Shown in pieces: positions 1 to 6,357 of a stretch of 13,268 bases of DNA (the first letter of the stretch is position 1; every line of letters starts with the position of its first letter). Position numbers and translations under genes: made by a program. This DNA is from an uncultured Collinsella sp. Lineage in GTDB: Bacteria > Actinomycetota > Coriobacteriia > Coriobacteriales > Coriobacteriaceae. The notes under the pieces are model-generated. The model was not told where the DNA came from and searched no databases. It worked only from the letters and a program-made list of their open reading frames with translations. The stretch spans positions 1-13,268 of the forward strand of contig CABSMN010000010.1 of assembly GCA_902478765.1 (NCBI GenBank). Reading direction: 5' to 3'.

Positions 1-461
<461 letters not shown>

Positions 462-476
462 CGGACATATCCCCTC

Positions 477-603
477 GGGGCCCTACAGGGTAAACCTCTG
501 AAAACGTCCTCGGACATGTCGGAAGCCCCCGCTGCGCACTACGTGCGGCGGGGGCTTCCTCCGTCCTGCGGAAAGTTTTCAGAGCTTTACCCTGTAGGGC
601 CCC
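477..603. repeat. Nested inverted repeat with 29-base arms around a GC-rich hairpin
   Basis: The outer arms, 477-505 and 575-603, are reverse complements at 28 of 29 positions; the only mismatch is C495 against C585. Inside lies a second hairpin, 521-532 paired with 548-559 (GGAAGCCCCCGC with GCGGGGGCTTCC), continued by CGCAC 535-539 with GTGCG 543-547 around a TAC loop. The inner hairpin sits about 60 bases after the pta stop and may end pta transcription, but no run of T follows it on either strand, so it is not a canonical rho-independent terminator. The long near-perfect outer arms are more than a simple terminator needs; a miniature inverted-repeat element or a bidirectional transcription block are alternatives. 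Confidence 0.8.
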
Positions 604-753
604 TGCCGCCACGTGGCAGTCAGGGTATCTGGAGTGGACGGCGGCTTGGCTACGAGATGGGGCTGAAGATCTGAATGATTGGATGCCGTTGCTGGGAGCG
701 CAGGCGTTGCTGGTGACGATCACTTTGGGACTGGAATTTCCGCCTGCTAGTAG
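604..753. other. Intergenic stretch without recognisable gene
   Basis: Together with the nested repeat and the ackA terminator this makes up the 348-base gap between pta and ackA. I see only a small imperfect palindrome at its start (CTGCC ... GGCAG, about 602-618) and no family-like protein in any frame. Short open frames here run through the terminator and are not credible genes. Confidence 0.5.
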
Positions 754-787
754 AAAGGCCTCCGGAGCTGTTGCTCTGGAGGCCTTT
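754..787 (-). terminator. Terminator after ackA (possibly bidirectional)
   Basis: Arms 754-768 and 773-787 form a 15-bp stem with one G-U pair around a TGTT loop. Reading on the - strand it lies about 22 bases after the ackA stop and is followed by TTTCT (stem and tail run together); on the + strand it is followed by TTTTTG including the stem end. It therefore suits the end of ackA and could also stop transcripts arriving from pta. Confidence 0.8.
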
Positions 788-809
788 TTGTCAATTACAG
801 ACGAATATG

Positions 810-1988
810 TTAGTTGTTCTTGGTCAGACGCTCGACGTCGTGGGCGATCATGTATTCCTCGTCGGTGGGGATGACCATGACCGTGACGGAAGAGCCGGCG
901 GCGCTGATGACCTGCGGGCCGTTGCCCACGGCCTCGCGGTTCTTGTTGTTGTCGATACGCACGCCCAGCCACTCAAAGCAGTCGCAGAAGGCCTTGCGGA
1001 TCGACCAGTCGTTCTCGCCGATGCCGGCGGTAAAGGTGATGGTATCCACGCCCGCCATGGAGGCGATCATGGAACCGGCCTGCTGCATGGCCTTGTAGGC
1101 GAACATATCGAAGGCGAGCAGGCAGCGCTCGTCGCCCTCGGAGGCGCGCGTTCGGATGTCGCGGGCGTCGTTGGAGATGCCCGAGATGGCAAGCAGACCA
1201 GACTGCTTGTTCATCATGTCATCGACTTCCTGGTAGCTGTAGCCGCCCTCGCGCTGCAGGTAGCACACGGTAGCCGGGTCAATGGAACCACAACGGGTAC
1301 CCATCATCAGGCCGTCGAGCGGCGTGAGGCCCATCGTGGTATCGCGGCATACACCGTCCTCAATGGCGGCGAGCGAAGCGCCGTTGCCCAGATGACACGA
1401 AAGCAGACGGTGGCAGCGCGAACCCAGGATCTCCTTGGCCATCATCCACTCGTAGCGGTGGCTCGTACCGTGGGCGCCGTACTTGCGCACGTGGTACTTG
1501 TCACACACGTCCTTGGGCAGGGCGTAGGTGTAGGCGACCTCGGGCATAGTCATGTGGAACGAGGTGTCGAAGACGGCCACGTTGGGCAGCTCCGGATACT
1601 TCTCGCGACAATACTCGATTGCCGCTGCCTCGCCGTAGTTGTGCAGCGGGGCAAGCGGTGCCACCTCGAGAATCTTAGCCATGACCTCATCGTCGACGAC
1701 CGCGGAATCGTCAAAGTACCAGCCACCCTGAACGATACGATGCCCAATGCCATCGATCGTAAAGTCGGTCTTCTCGAGCTCCTCGAGCACACGTGCGATA
1801 GCCGAACGGTGGTCCGGGAAGGGGACCTCCTCGGTTTGCTTGGCGCCACCGTTCTCGGAGTGGCCAAAGATGCCCATGTCCGAACCGATACGTTCGCAGT
1901 TGCCCTTGGCGAAAACCTCGCGGGTATCGGTATCCAAAAGCTGATATTTAAGGCTTGAGCTACCGGCGTTGACAACAAGTACGTTCAT
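810..1988 (-). CDS. ackA: Acetate kinase (AckA1, canonical-like copy)
   Basis: A 392-residue acetate kinase of the ASKHA fold, usual length for the family (about 400). It transfers phosphate from acetyl phosphate to ADP, giving acetate and ATP in the cytoplasm. Visible motifs: NAGSSSLKYQ at 7-16 (phosphate loop), GHRIVQGG at 82-89 with Arg84, APLHN with His116, FDTSFH with Asp141, YGAHGTSHRY with His173 and His177, HLGNGAS with Asn202, GTRCGSIDPA with Arg232, SNDARD at 272-277, GIGEN at 322-326 and PTDEE near the C terminus. By alignment with the Methanosarcina enzyme, the catalytic Arg91, Asp148, His180, Arg241 and Glu384 equivalents are present. Two positions differ from that enzyme: Ala172 in place of Phe179 of the acetate pocket, and Ala275 in place of Phe284 near the nucleotide. 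The ATG at 1988 is preceded by AAGGAG at good spacing. It lies downstream of a paralogue on the same strand, but a terminator separates them. Confidence 0.96.
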   Translation of the reverse strand: MNVLVVNAGSSSLKYQLLDTDTREVFAKGNCERIGSDMGIFGHSENGGAKQTEEVPFPDHRSAIARVLEELEKTDFTIDGIGHRIVQGGWYFDDSAVVDDEVMAKILEVAPLAPLHNYGEAAAIEYCREKYPELPNVAVFDTSFHMTMPEVAYTYALPKDVCDKYHVRKYGAHGTSHRYEWMMAKEILGSRCHRLLSCHLGNGASLAAIEDGVCRDTTMGLTPLDGLMMGTRCGSIDPATVCYLQREGGYSYQEVDDMMNKQSGLLAISGISNDARDIRTRASEGDERCLLAFDMFAYKAMQQAGSMIASMAGVDTITFTAGIGENDWSIRKAFCDCFEWLGVRIDNNKNREAVGNGPQVISAAGSSVTVMVIPTDEEYMIAHDVERLTKNN

Positions 1989-2040
1989 GAGACTCCTTTG
2001 CAGTGCGATACGGTCGGCGCAGACCCCTTAAGGCGGCCGC

Positions 2041-2092
2041 ATGTTAATAAGAAGTTATCACAATTAAATAAATAACTATCAGGCATATCGCC
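2041..2092 (-). promoter_or_regulatory. AT-rich probable promoter region of ackA1
   Basis: A sharply AT-rich patch between the ackA2 terminator and ackA1, in otherwise GC-rich surroundings. On the - strand TTTATT (2072-2067), a 17-base spacer and TATTAA (2049-2044) form a weak sigma-A-like pair; TGTGATAAC (2062-2054) is an alternative extended -10. The presence of a terminator upstream argues that ackA1 needs its own promoter here, but the exact boxes are uncertain. Confidence 0.35.
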
Positions 2093-2102
2093 CAACGAGC
2101 AC

Positions 2103-2147
2103 AAAAGAGGGGCCGAACGGCGCTCGGTCGTCCAGCCCCTCCCCTTT
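2103..2147 (-). terminator. Rho-independent terminator after ackA2
   Basis: On the - strand GAGGGGC (2141-2135) pairs with GCCCCTC (2113-2107), with an inner CCGA/TCGG hairpin in the loop, and a TTTTGTG tail follows. It starts only a few bases after the ackA2 stop and would uncouple ackA2 from ackA1. Confidence 0.8.
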
Positions 2148-2152
2148 TGCAA

Positions 2153-3331
2153 TTACTTGCCGTTGACGATGCGCTCGACGTCGGAAGCGATCATGAACTC
2201 CTCGTCCGTGGGGATAACGAAAATCTTAACCTTGGAATCCTTGGCAGACAGGCACCAAGCGCCGTCGCCACGCAGGGCGTTACGGGCATGGTCCATCTTG
2301 ACGCCCATAAAGGCCAGACGGTCGGCCACGCCAGCGCGGACAGCGGGAGCGTGCTCGCCGATGCCGGCGGTAAAGACCAGGGTGTCCATGCCGCACATAG
2401 AAGTGGCCATCTCGGCGGCCTTGGCGGCAATCTTGTAGACGAACATATCGAAGGCGAGCTGAGCCTCGGGGTCGCCGGCAGCGGCGAGCTCCTCAACGTT
2501 GCGGCAGTCGTTGGTCTTGCCGCCGGTCACAGCCAAAAGGCCGGACTTCTTGTTCATCATCTCGTCGACCTCGTCGAAGGTGTAGCCGCCTTCGCGCTGC
2601 AGGTAGCACACGGTAGCAGGGTCGATGGAACCGCAGCGGGTGCCCATCATGACACCGTCGAGCGGCGTCAAGCCCATGGTGGTGTCCATGCACTTGCCGT
2701 CCTCGATGGCGCACAGGGAGGCACCGGAACCGATGTGGCACACGACGACCTTGCGGGCCTCGCCGTTGGTCATCTCGGCAACCTTCTTGGAGATGTAGCG
2801 GTAGCTGGTGCCGTGGGCGCCGTACTTACGGATGTGCAGCTTGTCGCAGACGTCCTTGGGCAGGGCGTAGGTCTTGGCGACCTCGGGCATATTGAAGTGG
2901 AAAGCGGTGTCATAGACCGTGACGTTGGGCAGGTCGGGATACTGCTCGAGGCAGTACTCGATAACGTTGGCCTCGGGGTTGTTGTGCAGCGGGGCGAGCG
3001 GAGCGACCTCGCGGATCTTGGCGAGGACGTCCTCGTCGACGAGGGAGGAATCGCCGAAGTACCAACCGCCCTGAACGATACGGTGGCCGATGCCCTCGAT
3101 CTTGACGCCGTTGGCCTCGAGATCCTTCAGGACGACCTCGATGGCGACCTTGTGGTCGGGGAACTCGATGTTCTCGGTCACCTTCTTGGAACCGTTGGCA
3201 GCGTGGGTGAAGGTACCGCCGGTAAAGCAGACGCGCTCGCAGGAGCCCTTTGCGGACACCTTGTGGGACTTGGTATCGATGACCTGATACTTAAGGGTCG
3301 AAGATCCTGCGTTGACGACCAGAACGTTCAT
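2153..3331 (-). CDS. ackA: Acetate kinase paralogue (AckA2) with altered active-site residues
   Basis: A second full-length 392-residue acetate/propionate kinase family protein. It aligns with AckA1 end to end with, by eye, more than half of positions identical; residues 228-250 around GTRCGSIDPA are identical in both. Retained: Asn7, Arg84, His116, Asp141, His173, Arg232, Asp275, Arg277, GIGE and PTDEE. Changed compared with canonical enzymes: Thr12 for Ser in the phosphate loop, Tyr177 for the second His of HGTSH, Ser202 for Asn in HLGNG (here HIGSG), Cys276 for Phe in SNDFRD (here TNDCRN, with a one-residue insertion before it) and His327 for Asn in GIGEN. It shares the Phe-to-Ala change (Ala172) with AckA1. 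The ATG at 3331 follows GGGAG. It may be an active acetate kinase, one for another acyl phosphate, or one with altered nucleotide handling; sequence alone cannot decide. The family assignment is secure, the substrate is not. Confidence 0.93.
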   Translation of the reverse strand: MNVLVVNAGSSTLKYQVIDTKSHKVSAKGSCERVCFTGGTFTHAANGSKKVTENIEFPDHKVAIEVVLKDLEANGVKIEGIGHRIVQGGWYFGDSSLVDEDVLAKIREVAPLAPLHNNPEANVIEYCLEQYPDLPNVTVYDTAFHFNMPEVAKTYALPKDVCDKLHIRKYGAHGTSYRYISKKVAEMTNGEARKVVVCHIGSGASLCAIEDGKCMDTTMGLTPLDGVMMGTRCGSIDPATVCYLQREGGYTFDEVDEMMNKKSGLLAVTGGKTNDCRNVEELAAAGDPEAQLAFDMFVYKIAAKAAEMATSMCGMDTLVFTAGIGEHAPAVRAGVADRLAFMGVKMDHARNALRGDGAWCLSAKDSKVKIFVIPTDEEFMIASDVERIVNGK

Positions 3332-3384
3332 GTGTCTCCCTACTAACAGGCGGTGTGGCGCCGCCAGGTTACATACGCTTCAAT

Positions 3385-3418
3385 AATAAACCCAAACGCC
3401 CTCGCGCTCGGGTTTATT
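3385..3418 (-). terminator. Hairpin between MFS gene and ackA2, probable terminator
   Basis: Perfect 9-bp arms AATAAACCC (3385-3393) and GGGTTTATT (3410-3418). Read on the - strand it lies 33 bases after the transporter stop and runs into TTTATTATTG, so it can act as a terminator for the LysR-MFS transcript. It also sits only about 55 bases before the ackA2 start, so an operator role or a location close to the ackA2 promoter is possible. Confidence 0.6.
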
Positions 3419-3451
3419 GCGTTGATATATAAGTTATCGATGCCCAAATAC

Positions 3452-4612
3452 TCACGGCCTTTGACTTGTAAGACGAAATAGCGCGGGGATATACACCAGG
3501 GAAGAAATCCCGAGCGCAACAAGCAATACGACTCGAATGCCCGCAGCGCTACTCAGCACAGCGTTGAGCAGATAGAAAAGGATGGCACCAACCGCCACCA
3601 TCTGACTTTGAACCGAAATCAGCGAACAGCGCATCGATGAATCGGCAGCATTTTGGAAAACTGAGTATTTGATTGGGGCAAACAACGAGTACGCAACCGT
3701 CTGCAGCACATAGAACACGGGCAGCAAATTAGCCGGAGTAAGGGGAATCAAAAACAAAGCTGTCAATGCTAAGCGAATGATGCCGCAAATACGCGCAAAA
3801 CGGCCCTTGTCGACACGAGCAATCACACTGGGCACGATAAACCCTATGGAGGCGGAGGCAAGGAGCTGGATCGCAATGGTCACGCCCGAAGCGACGGCAT
3901 TCATTCCGCGACCCGCAAGCAGCAGTGAGAAAAAGTCTTCCAGGGCGACAAAAGCAAATGCCTGAGAACAGTCCATGATGAACGCTGACCGAAGAATGCC
4001 ATTACACGCAATAGCAGCGCCGATCATCTTCGGGCTCATTCCACGCTCAGATGTCGCCGCAATGCCCCCTCTTCGCATCTCAGGAATGCAGACAACGGCA
4101 ACCAACGTCAGCACCATTGCGATGATATCTGCCGAAAGACCAATGAGGTATGCGCCGACGGACGAAATGAAACCGCCCACACAAGCGGAGATGGCATAAG
4201 AGGCATAGAAAACAAATCGCTCAACGACATTAAGTCTTACGAGCTGGTCCTGAGAGACGCTGTCAATGTAAATCGCTTCTATGGATCCGCTCAGACATGC
4301 AACGGCAAAACCTTTGAGAGCGAACGCACCGATTAAAAGCAGAGGGGAACGGACGAGAAGCAGGGCGGCGTAGTATCCAAGCATCCCCACGACGCCAACG
4401 AGACCGCTTGTCTTTCGTCCAAACCTATCAGCAATATAGCCAGTGGGAACTTCGAGGATGAACTTGCTCACTTGATATGCAATCATCATGCTAGAAATCG
4501 CCACCATCGAGAATCCGACGAATTCAAGGTAAACCGTCAGAAAATACAAAATGGTGCTGAAGTTCGACAGAAAAACGAACGTCATATAAAACAAAACCGT
4601 ACGGTTTTTCAT
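3452..4612 (-). CDS. MFS family transporter, probable drug/metabolite efflux
   Basis: A 386-residue integral membrane protein of the major facilitator superfamily, close to the usual 12-helix length. Hydrophobic segments recur along its whole length, starting at residues 5-30, and MFS motif A is clear at 58-67 (GYIADRFGRK) between helices 2 and 3; SIEAIYIDS further on is also typical. MFS carriers move small molecules with the proton gradient; the substrate is not visible. I start at ATG 4612, which has GGAGG 7 bases ahead, rather than at an in-frame TTG at 4636 that has no such site. It lies 119 bases downstream of a LysR regulator gene on the same strand and ends before a hairpin. Its base composition is lower in GC than the genes around it, as is that of the regulator, which suggests joint acquisition. 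Confidence 0.88.
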   Translation of the reverse strand: MKNRTVLFYMTFVFLSNFSTILYFLTVYLEFVGFSMVAISSMMIAYQVSKFILEVPTGYIADRFGRKTSGLVGVVGMLGYYAALLLVRSPLLLIGAFALKGFAVACLSGSIEAIYIDSVSQDQLVRLNVVERFVFYASYAISACVGGFISSVGAYLIGLSADIIAMVLTLVAVVCIPEMRRGGIAATSERGMSPKMIGAAIACNGILRSAFIMDCSQAFAFVALEDFFSLLLAGRGMNAVASGVTIAIQLLASASIGFIVPSVIARVDKGRFARICGIIRLALTALFLIPLTPANLLPVFYVLQTVAYSLFAPIKYSVFQNAADSSMRCSLISVQSQMVAVGAILFYLLNAVLSSAAGIRVVLLVALGISSLVYIPALFRLTSQRP

Positions 4613-4670
4613 GCTCCGCCCTCCAAGAGCCAGCAATCTAAATCGGAATCTTGGAAAAGCATGAGGGCAA

Positions 4671-4702
4671 AGCTGTCAGCTATGTGTTACAAGGCGTCAA
4701 CA
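4671..4702. promoter_or_regulatory. Palindromes before the MFS gene, possible regulator site
   Basis: In the 119-base gap between the LysR gene and the transporter are a perfect 11-base palindrome AGCTGTCAGCT (4671-4681) and, next to it, TGTT-N10-AACA (4685-4702). LysR proteins bind short dyads of the T-N11-A kind, so one of these could be the site through which the neighbouring regulator controls the transporter. This rests on position and symmetry only. Confidence 0.25.
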
Positions 4703-4717
4703 TTCACTTGACGACAC

Positions 4718-4733
4718 GAGGCCGAATGGCCTC
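4718..4733. other. Short perfect hairpin at the end of the LysR gene
   Basis: GAGGCC and GGCCTC flank a four-base loop, overlapping the LysR stop codon at 4732-4734. There is no T run after it on the - strand, so it is at best a weak attenuator, and LysR-MFS read-through is plausible. Confidence 0.4.
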
Positions 4734-5622
4734 ACGAAGCAAGATGACGCAATAGGTGCAGGAAAACCGTCTGGTGTCGATCAGTCCAGGATTTTTGCCG
4801 ATAGCAAAAGTAGATAGGCAAGGCTACGTCATGCGAGCCTTCGATGGAGCACTCGCTTACTTCCAATCCATTTGATGCGAGAGAAGAGCCAGAAAAACTC
4901 AATATCAATCCCCCGGCTTGAAGAAACTCAGTCTGCGCCCTGTTTCCGTATTCGACATCGCGAAAGCGGAAATTAACCAGCTGAGCTTCGGGACATTGAT
5001 TAATCGCATTGAGACAGGGTGACAAATTAATTGGAACAGCGAGCCTGCCGCCCAGTAACTCACGAACGGTCATAGCACCCACAGATTGATGACCCGCTGG
5101 GCATGAAAGAACCTTGAGCTCCTTTTCACCCAAGTATTTCGAAGAAAGGACACCGTCCCTTGGTTCCTCAAATGAGATGGCCGCATCCGAAATGCCAAGC
5201 ACAAGCGATTCAAAGCATGTTGCCGTTGGCTGATGCCACACATCAAGATGAATCTGAGGGTGCGAGCTTTCAAACGAGTCATACCAGTTTTCGGCAAAAA
5301 GGCGCCCCCGCCCATGAAGGCAGGGGGCGTAAAGACGAAAGTGGCCGTCGGGCGAAACGCCGCCGTTCCCCGATTGAGCGTACTTTTTGAGATCGTCGAC
5401 TTGCGCCAGGATCACGCGTGCACGACGCGCAAATTCTCTGCCCGCCGGAGACAAAACAGCCTCCCCCGCCGATCGGTCGAGCAAAACGATCTGATACTCA
5501 GATTCCAACTTTTTGATTGCCGACGAAACGGCCTGCGGACTCACATGAACGGCGCGAGCTGCTTTGCGCACGCCACCATAGTTCGCTACCGCTTGAAGGT
5601 ATTCGAGTTGAGAAAGCTGCAT
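4732..5622 (-). CDS. LysR-type transcriptional regulator
   Basis: A 296-residue LysR family DNA-binding regulator, the standard length. Residues 1-60 form the winged helix-turn-helix: MQLSQLEYLQAVANYGG, then KAARAVHVSPQAVSSAIKKLE (recognition-helix region) and the turn to LLDRS; the rest matches a periplasmic-binding-like effector domain with DAAISFEEPRDG in the middle. The ATG at 5622 has TTTGGAG six bases before it. It lies 41 bases downstream of the HIT gene and upstream of the MFS gene on the same strand, with no strong terminator on either side, so it may be read from the xse-HIT transcript as well as from its own promoter. The likely target is the adjacent transporter; the inducer is unknown. 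GC is lower than in its flanking genes. Confidence 0.93.
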   Translation of the reverse strand: MQLSQLEYLQAVANYGGVRKAARAVHVSPQAVSSAIKKLESEYQIVLLDRSAGEAVLSPAGREFARRARVILAQVDDLKKYAQSGNGGVSPDGHFRLYAPCLHGRGRLFAENWYDSFESSHPQIHLDVWHQPTATCFESLVLGISDAAISFEEPRDGVLSSKYLGEKELKVLSCPAGHQSVGAMTVRELLGGRLAVPINLSPCLNAINQCPEAQLVNFRFRDVEYGNRAQTEFLQAGGLILSFSGSSLASNGLEVSECSIEGSHDVALPIYFCYRQKSWTDRHQTVFLHLLRHLAS

Positions 5623-5663
5623 AGATTACTCCAAAGGCAGCCAAGTCGACGGCCTACGCGCCC

Positions 5664-5999
5664 TCAGATGAGGTTCTCGCCCAGGTTCTTGCCGCCGAGG
5701 ACGTGCATGTGGAAGTGCATGACGGCCTGACCGGCGTTGACGCCCTTGTTGGAGATGATGCGGAAACCGTCCTCCAGGCCCTTGGCCTTAGCGACCTCCT
5801 GGATGGCGTGAGCCATGGCGCCCATGGTCTCGGCCGGTACGTTGTCGGCGATGTCGCTGTAGTGCTTCTTGGGAATCACGAGCGTGTGGACCGGCGCCTG
5901 GGGGTTGAGGTCGTCGAACGCGATGACCTGGTCGTCCTCATAGACAACGGTCGAGGGGATCTCGTGGTTGGCGATTTTGCAGAAGATGCAATCACACAT
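5664..5999 (-). CDS. HIT family protein (HinT-like nucleoside phosphoramidase/hydrolase)
   Basis: A 111-residue histidine-triad protein, usual length for bacterial HinT. The HIT motif His-x-His-x-His is at 95-99 (HFHMHVLGG), with His97 the expected nucleophile that takes the nucleotidyl group. The N terminus CDCIFCKIANHEIPS and the PVHTLVIPKKH segment are typical, and Cys4/Cys7 may belong to the zinc-type cysteine pair of some members. Such proteins hydrolyse AMP-linked phosphoramidates and related nucleotides in the cytoplasm. The ATG at 5999 has AAAGGA seven bases upstream; an in-frame GTG at 6017 lies within that region and is unlikely. It follows xseB by 49 bases in the same direction and is probably cotranscribed with xseA-xseB. 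Confidence 0.94.
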   Translation of the reverse strand: MCDCIFCKIANHEIPSTVVYEDDQVIAFDDLNPQAPVHTLVIPKKHYSDIADNVPAETMGAMAHAIQEVAKAKGLEDGFRIISNKGVNAGQAVMHFHMHVLGGKNLGENLI

Positions 6000-6048
6000 G
6001 GTTGGTTCCTTTCTCACAGACCAAGGTAATTATATTTGGTCAGGATGG

Positions 6049-6315
6049 TTAGAACGAGAGGTTGTCGTCGGTGTTGGCGGCTTCGCCGTCGGCGAGCACG
6101 TCGTTGCCGTCGACGTCCTTAAGAAGCACCGAGACCTTCTGCTCGGCATCGGACAGGCGGGTGCGCAGGCTCTTGAGGAGCTCGACGCCGCGGGTATAGC
6201 TCTCGAGCGACTCCTCGAGCTCCATATCGCCCGACTCCAGGCTGCGGATGATGAGCTCCAGCTCCTGCGAGGCCTGCTTGTACGTAAGCTGCTCGACCGG
6301 GGTCTTCTCTGCCAT
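6049..6315 (-). CDS. xseB: Exodeoxyribonuclease VII small subunit
   Basis: An 88-residue protein of the XseB family (typical 70-90). The core LTYKQASQELELIIRSLESGDMELEESLESYTRGVELLKSLRTRLSDAEQKV is the conserved two-helix hairpin that packs on the long coiled-coil helices of XseA. Several copies per XseA form the exonuclease VII complex, which cuts single-stranded DNA from both ends into oligonucleotides. The ATG at 6315 is preceded by GGAAAGGA. It starts 42 bases after the xseA stop in the same direction, the classical xseA-xseB arrangement. Confidence 0.95.
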   Translation of the reverse strand: MAEKTPVEQLTYKQASQELELIIRSLESGDMELEESLESYTRGVELLKSLRTRLSDAEQKVSVLLKDVDGNDVLADGEAANTDDNLSF

Positions 6316-6357
6316 ATCTGTTTCCTTTCCTAAAGGTTTATCGCTATGAAACGCGGG

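Noticed and set aside
462..809. Possible riboswitch or small RNA in the pta-ackA gap because of the strong structures
   Set aside because: The pairing is simple nested hairpins at gene ends; no known riboswitch core, no promoter ahead of it, and no start gene downstream on either strand. Kept only as a repeat.
771..1958. Long + strand open frame of 395 codons opposite ackA1, and a similar 399-codon frame at 2147-3346 opposite ackA2
   Set aside because: Both are antisense shadows of highly biased GC-rich acetate kinase genes. Their resemblance to each other is explained by the homology of the sense genes, and neither has family motifs or a convincing ribosome-binding site.
3385..3418. CRISPR-like or tandem repeat interpretation of short hairpins in the window
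   Set aside because: No repeat recurs at regular spacing with variable spacers anywhere in the window; hairpins are single inverted repeats at gene ends.
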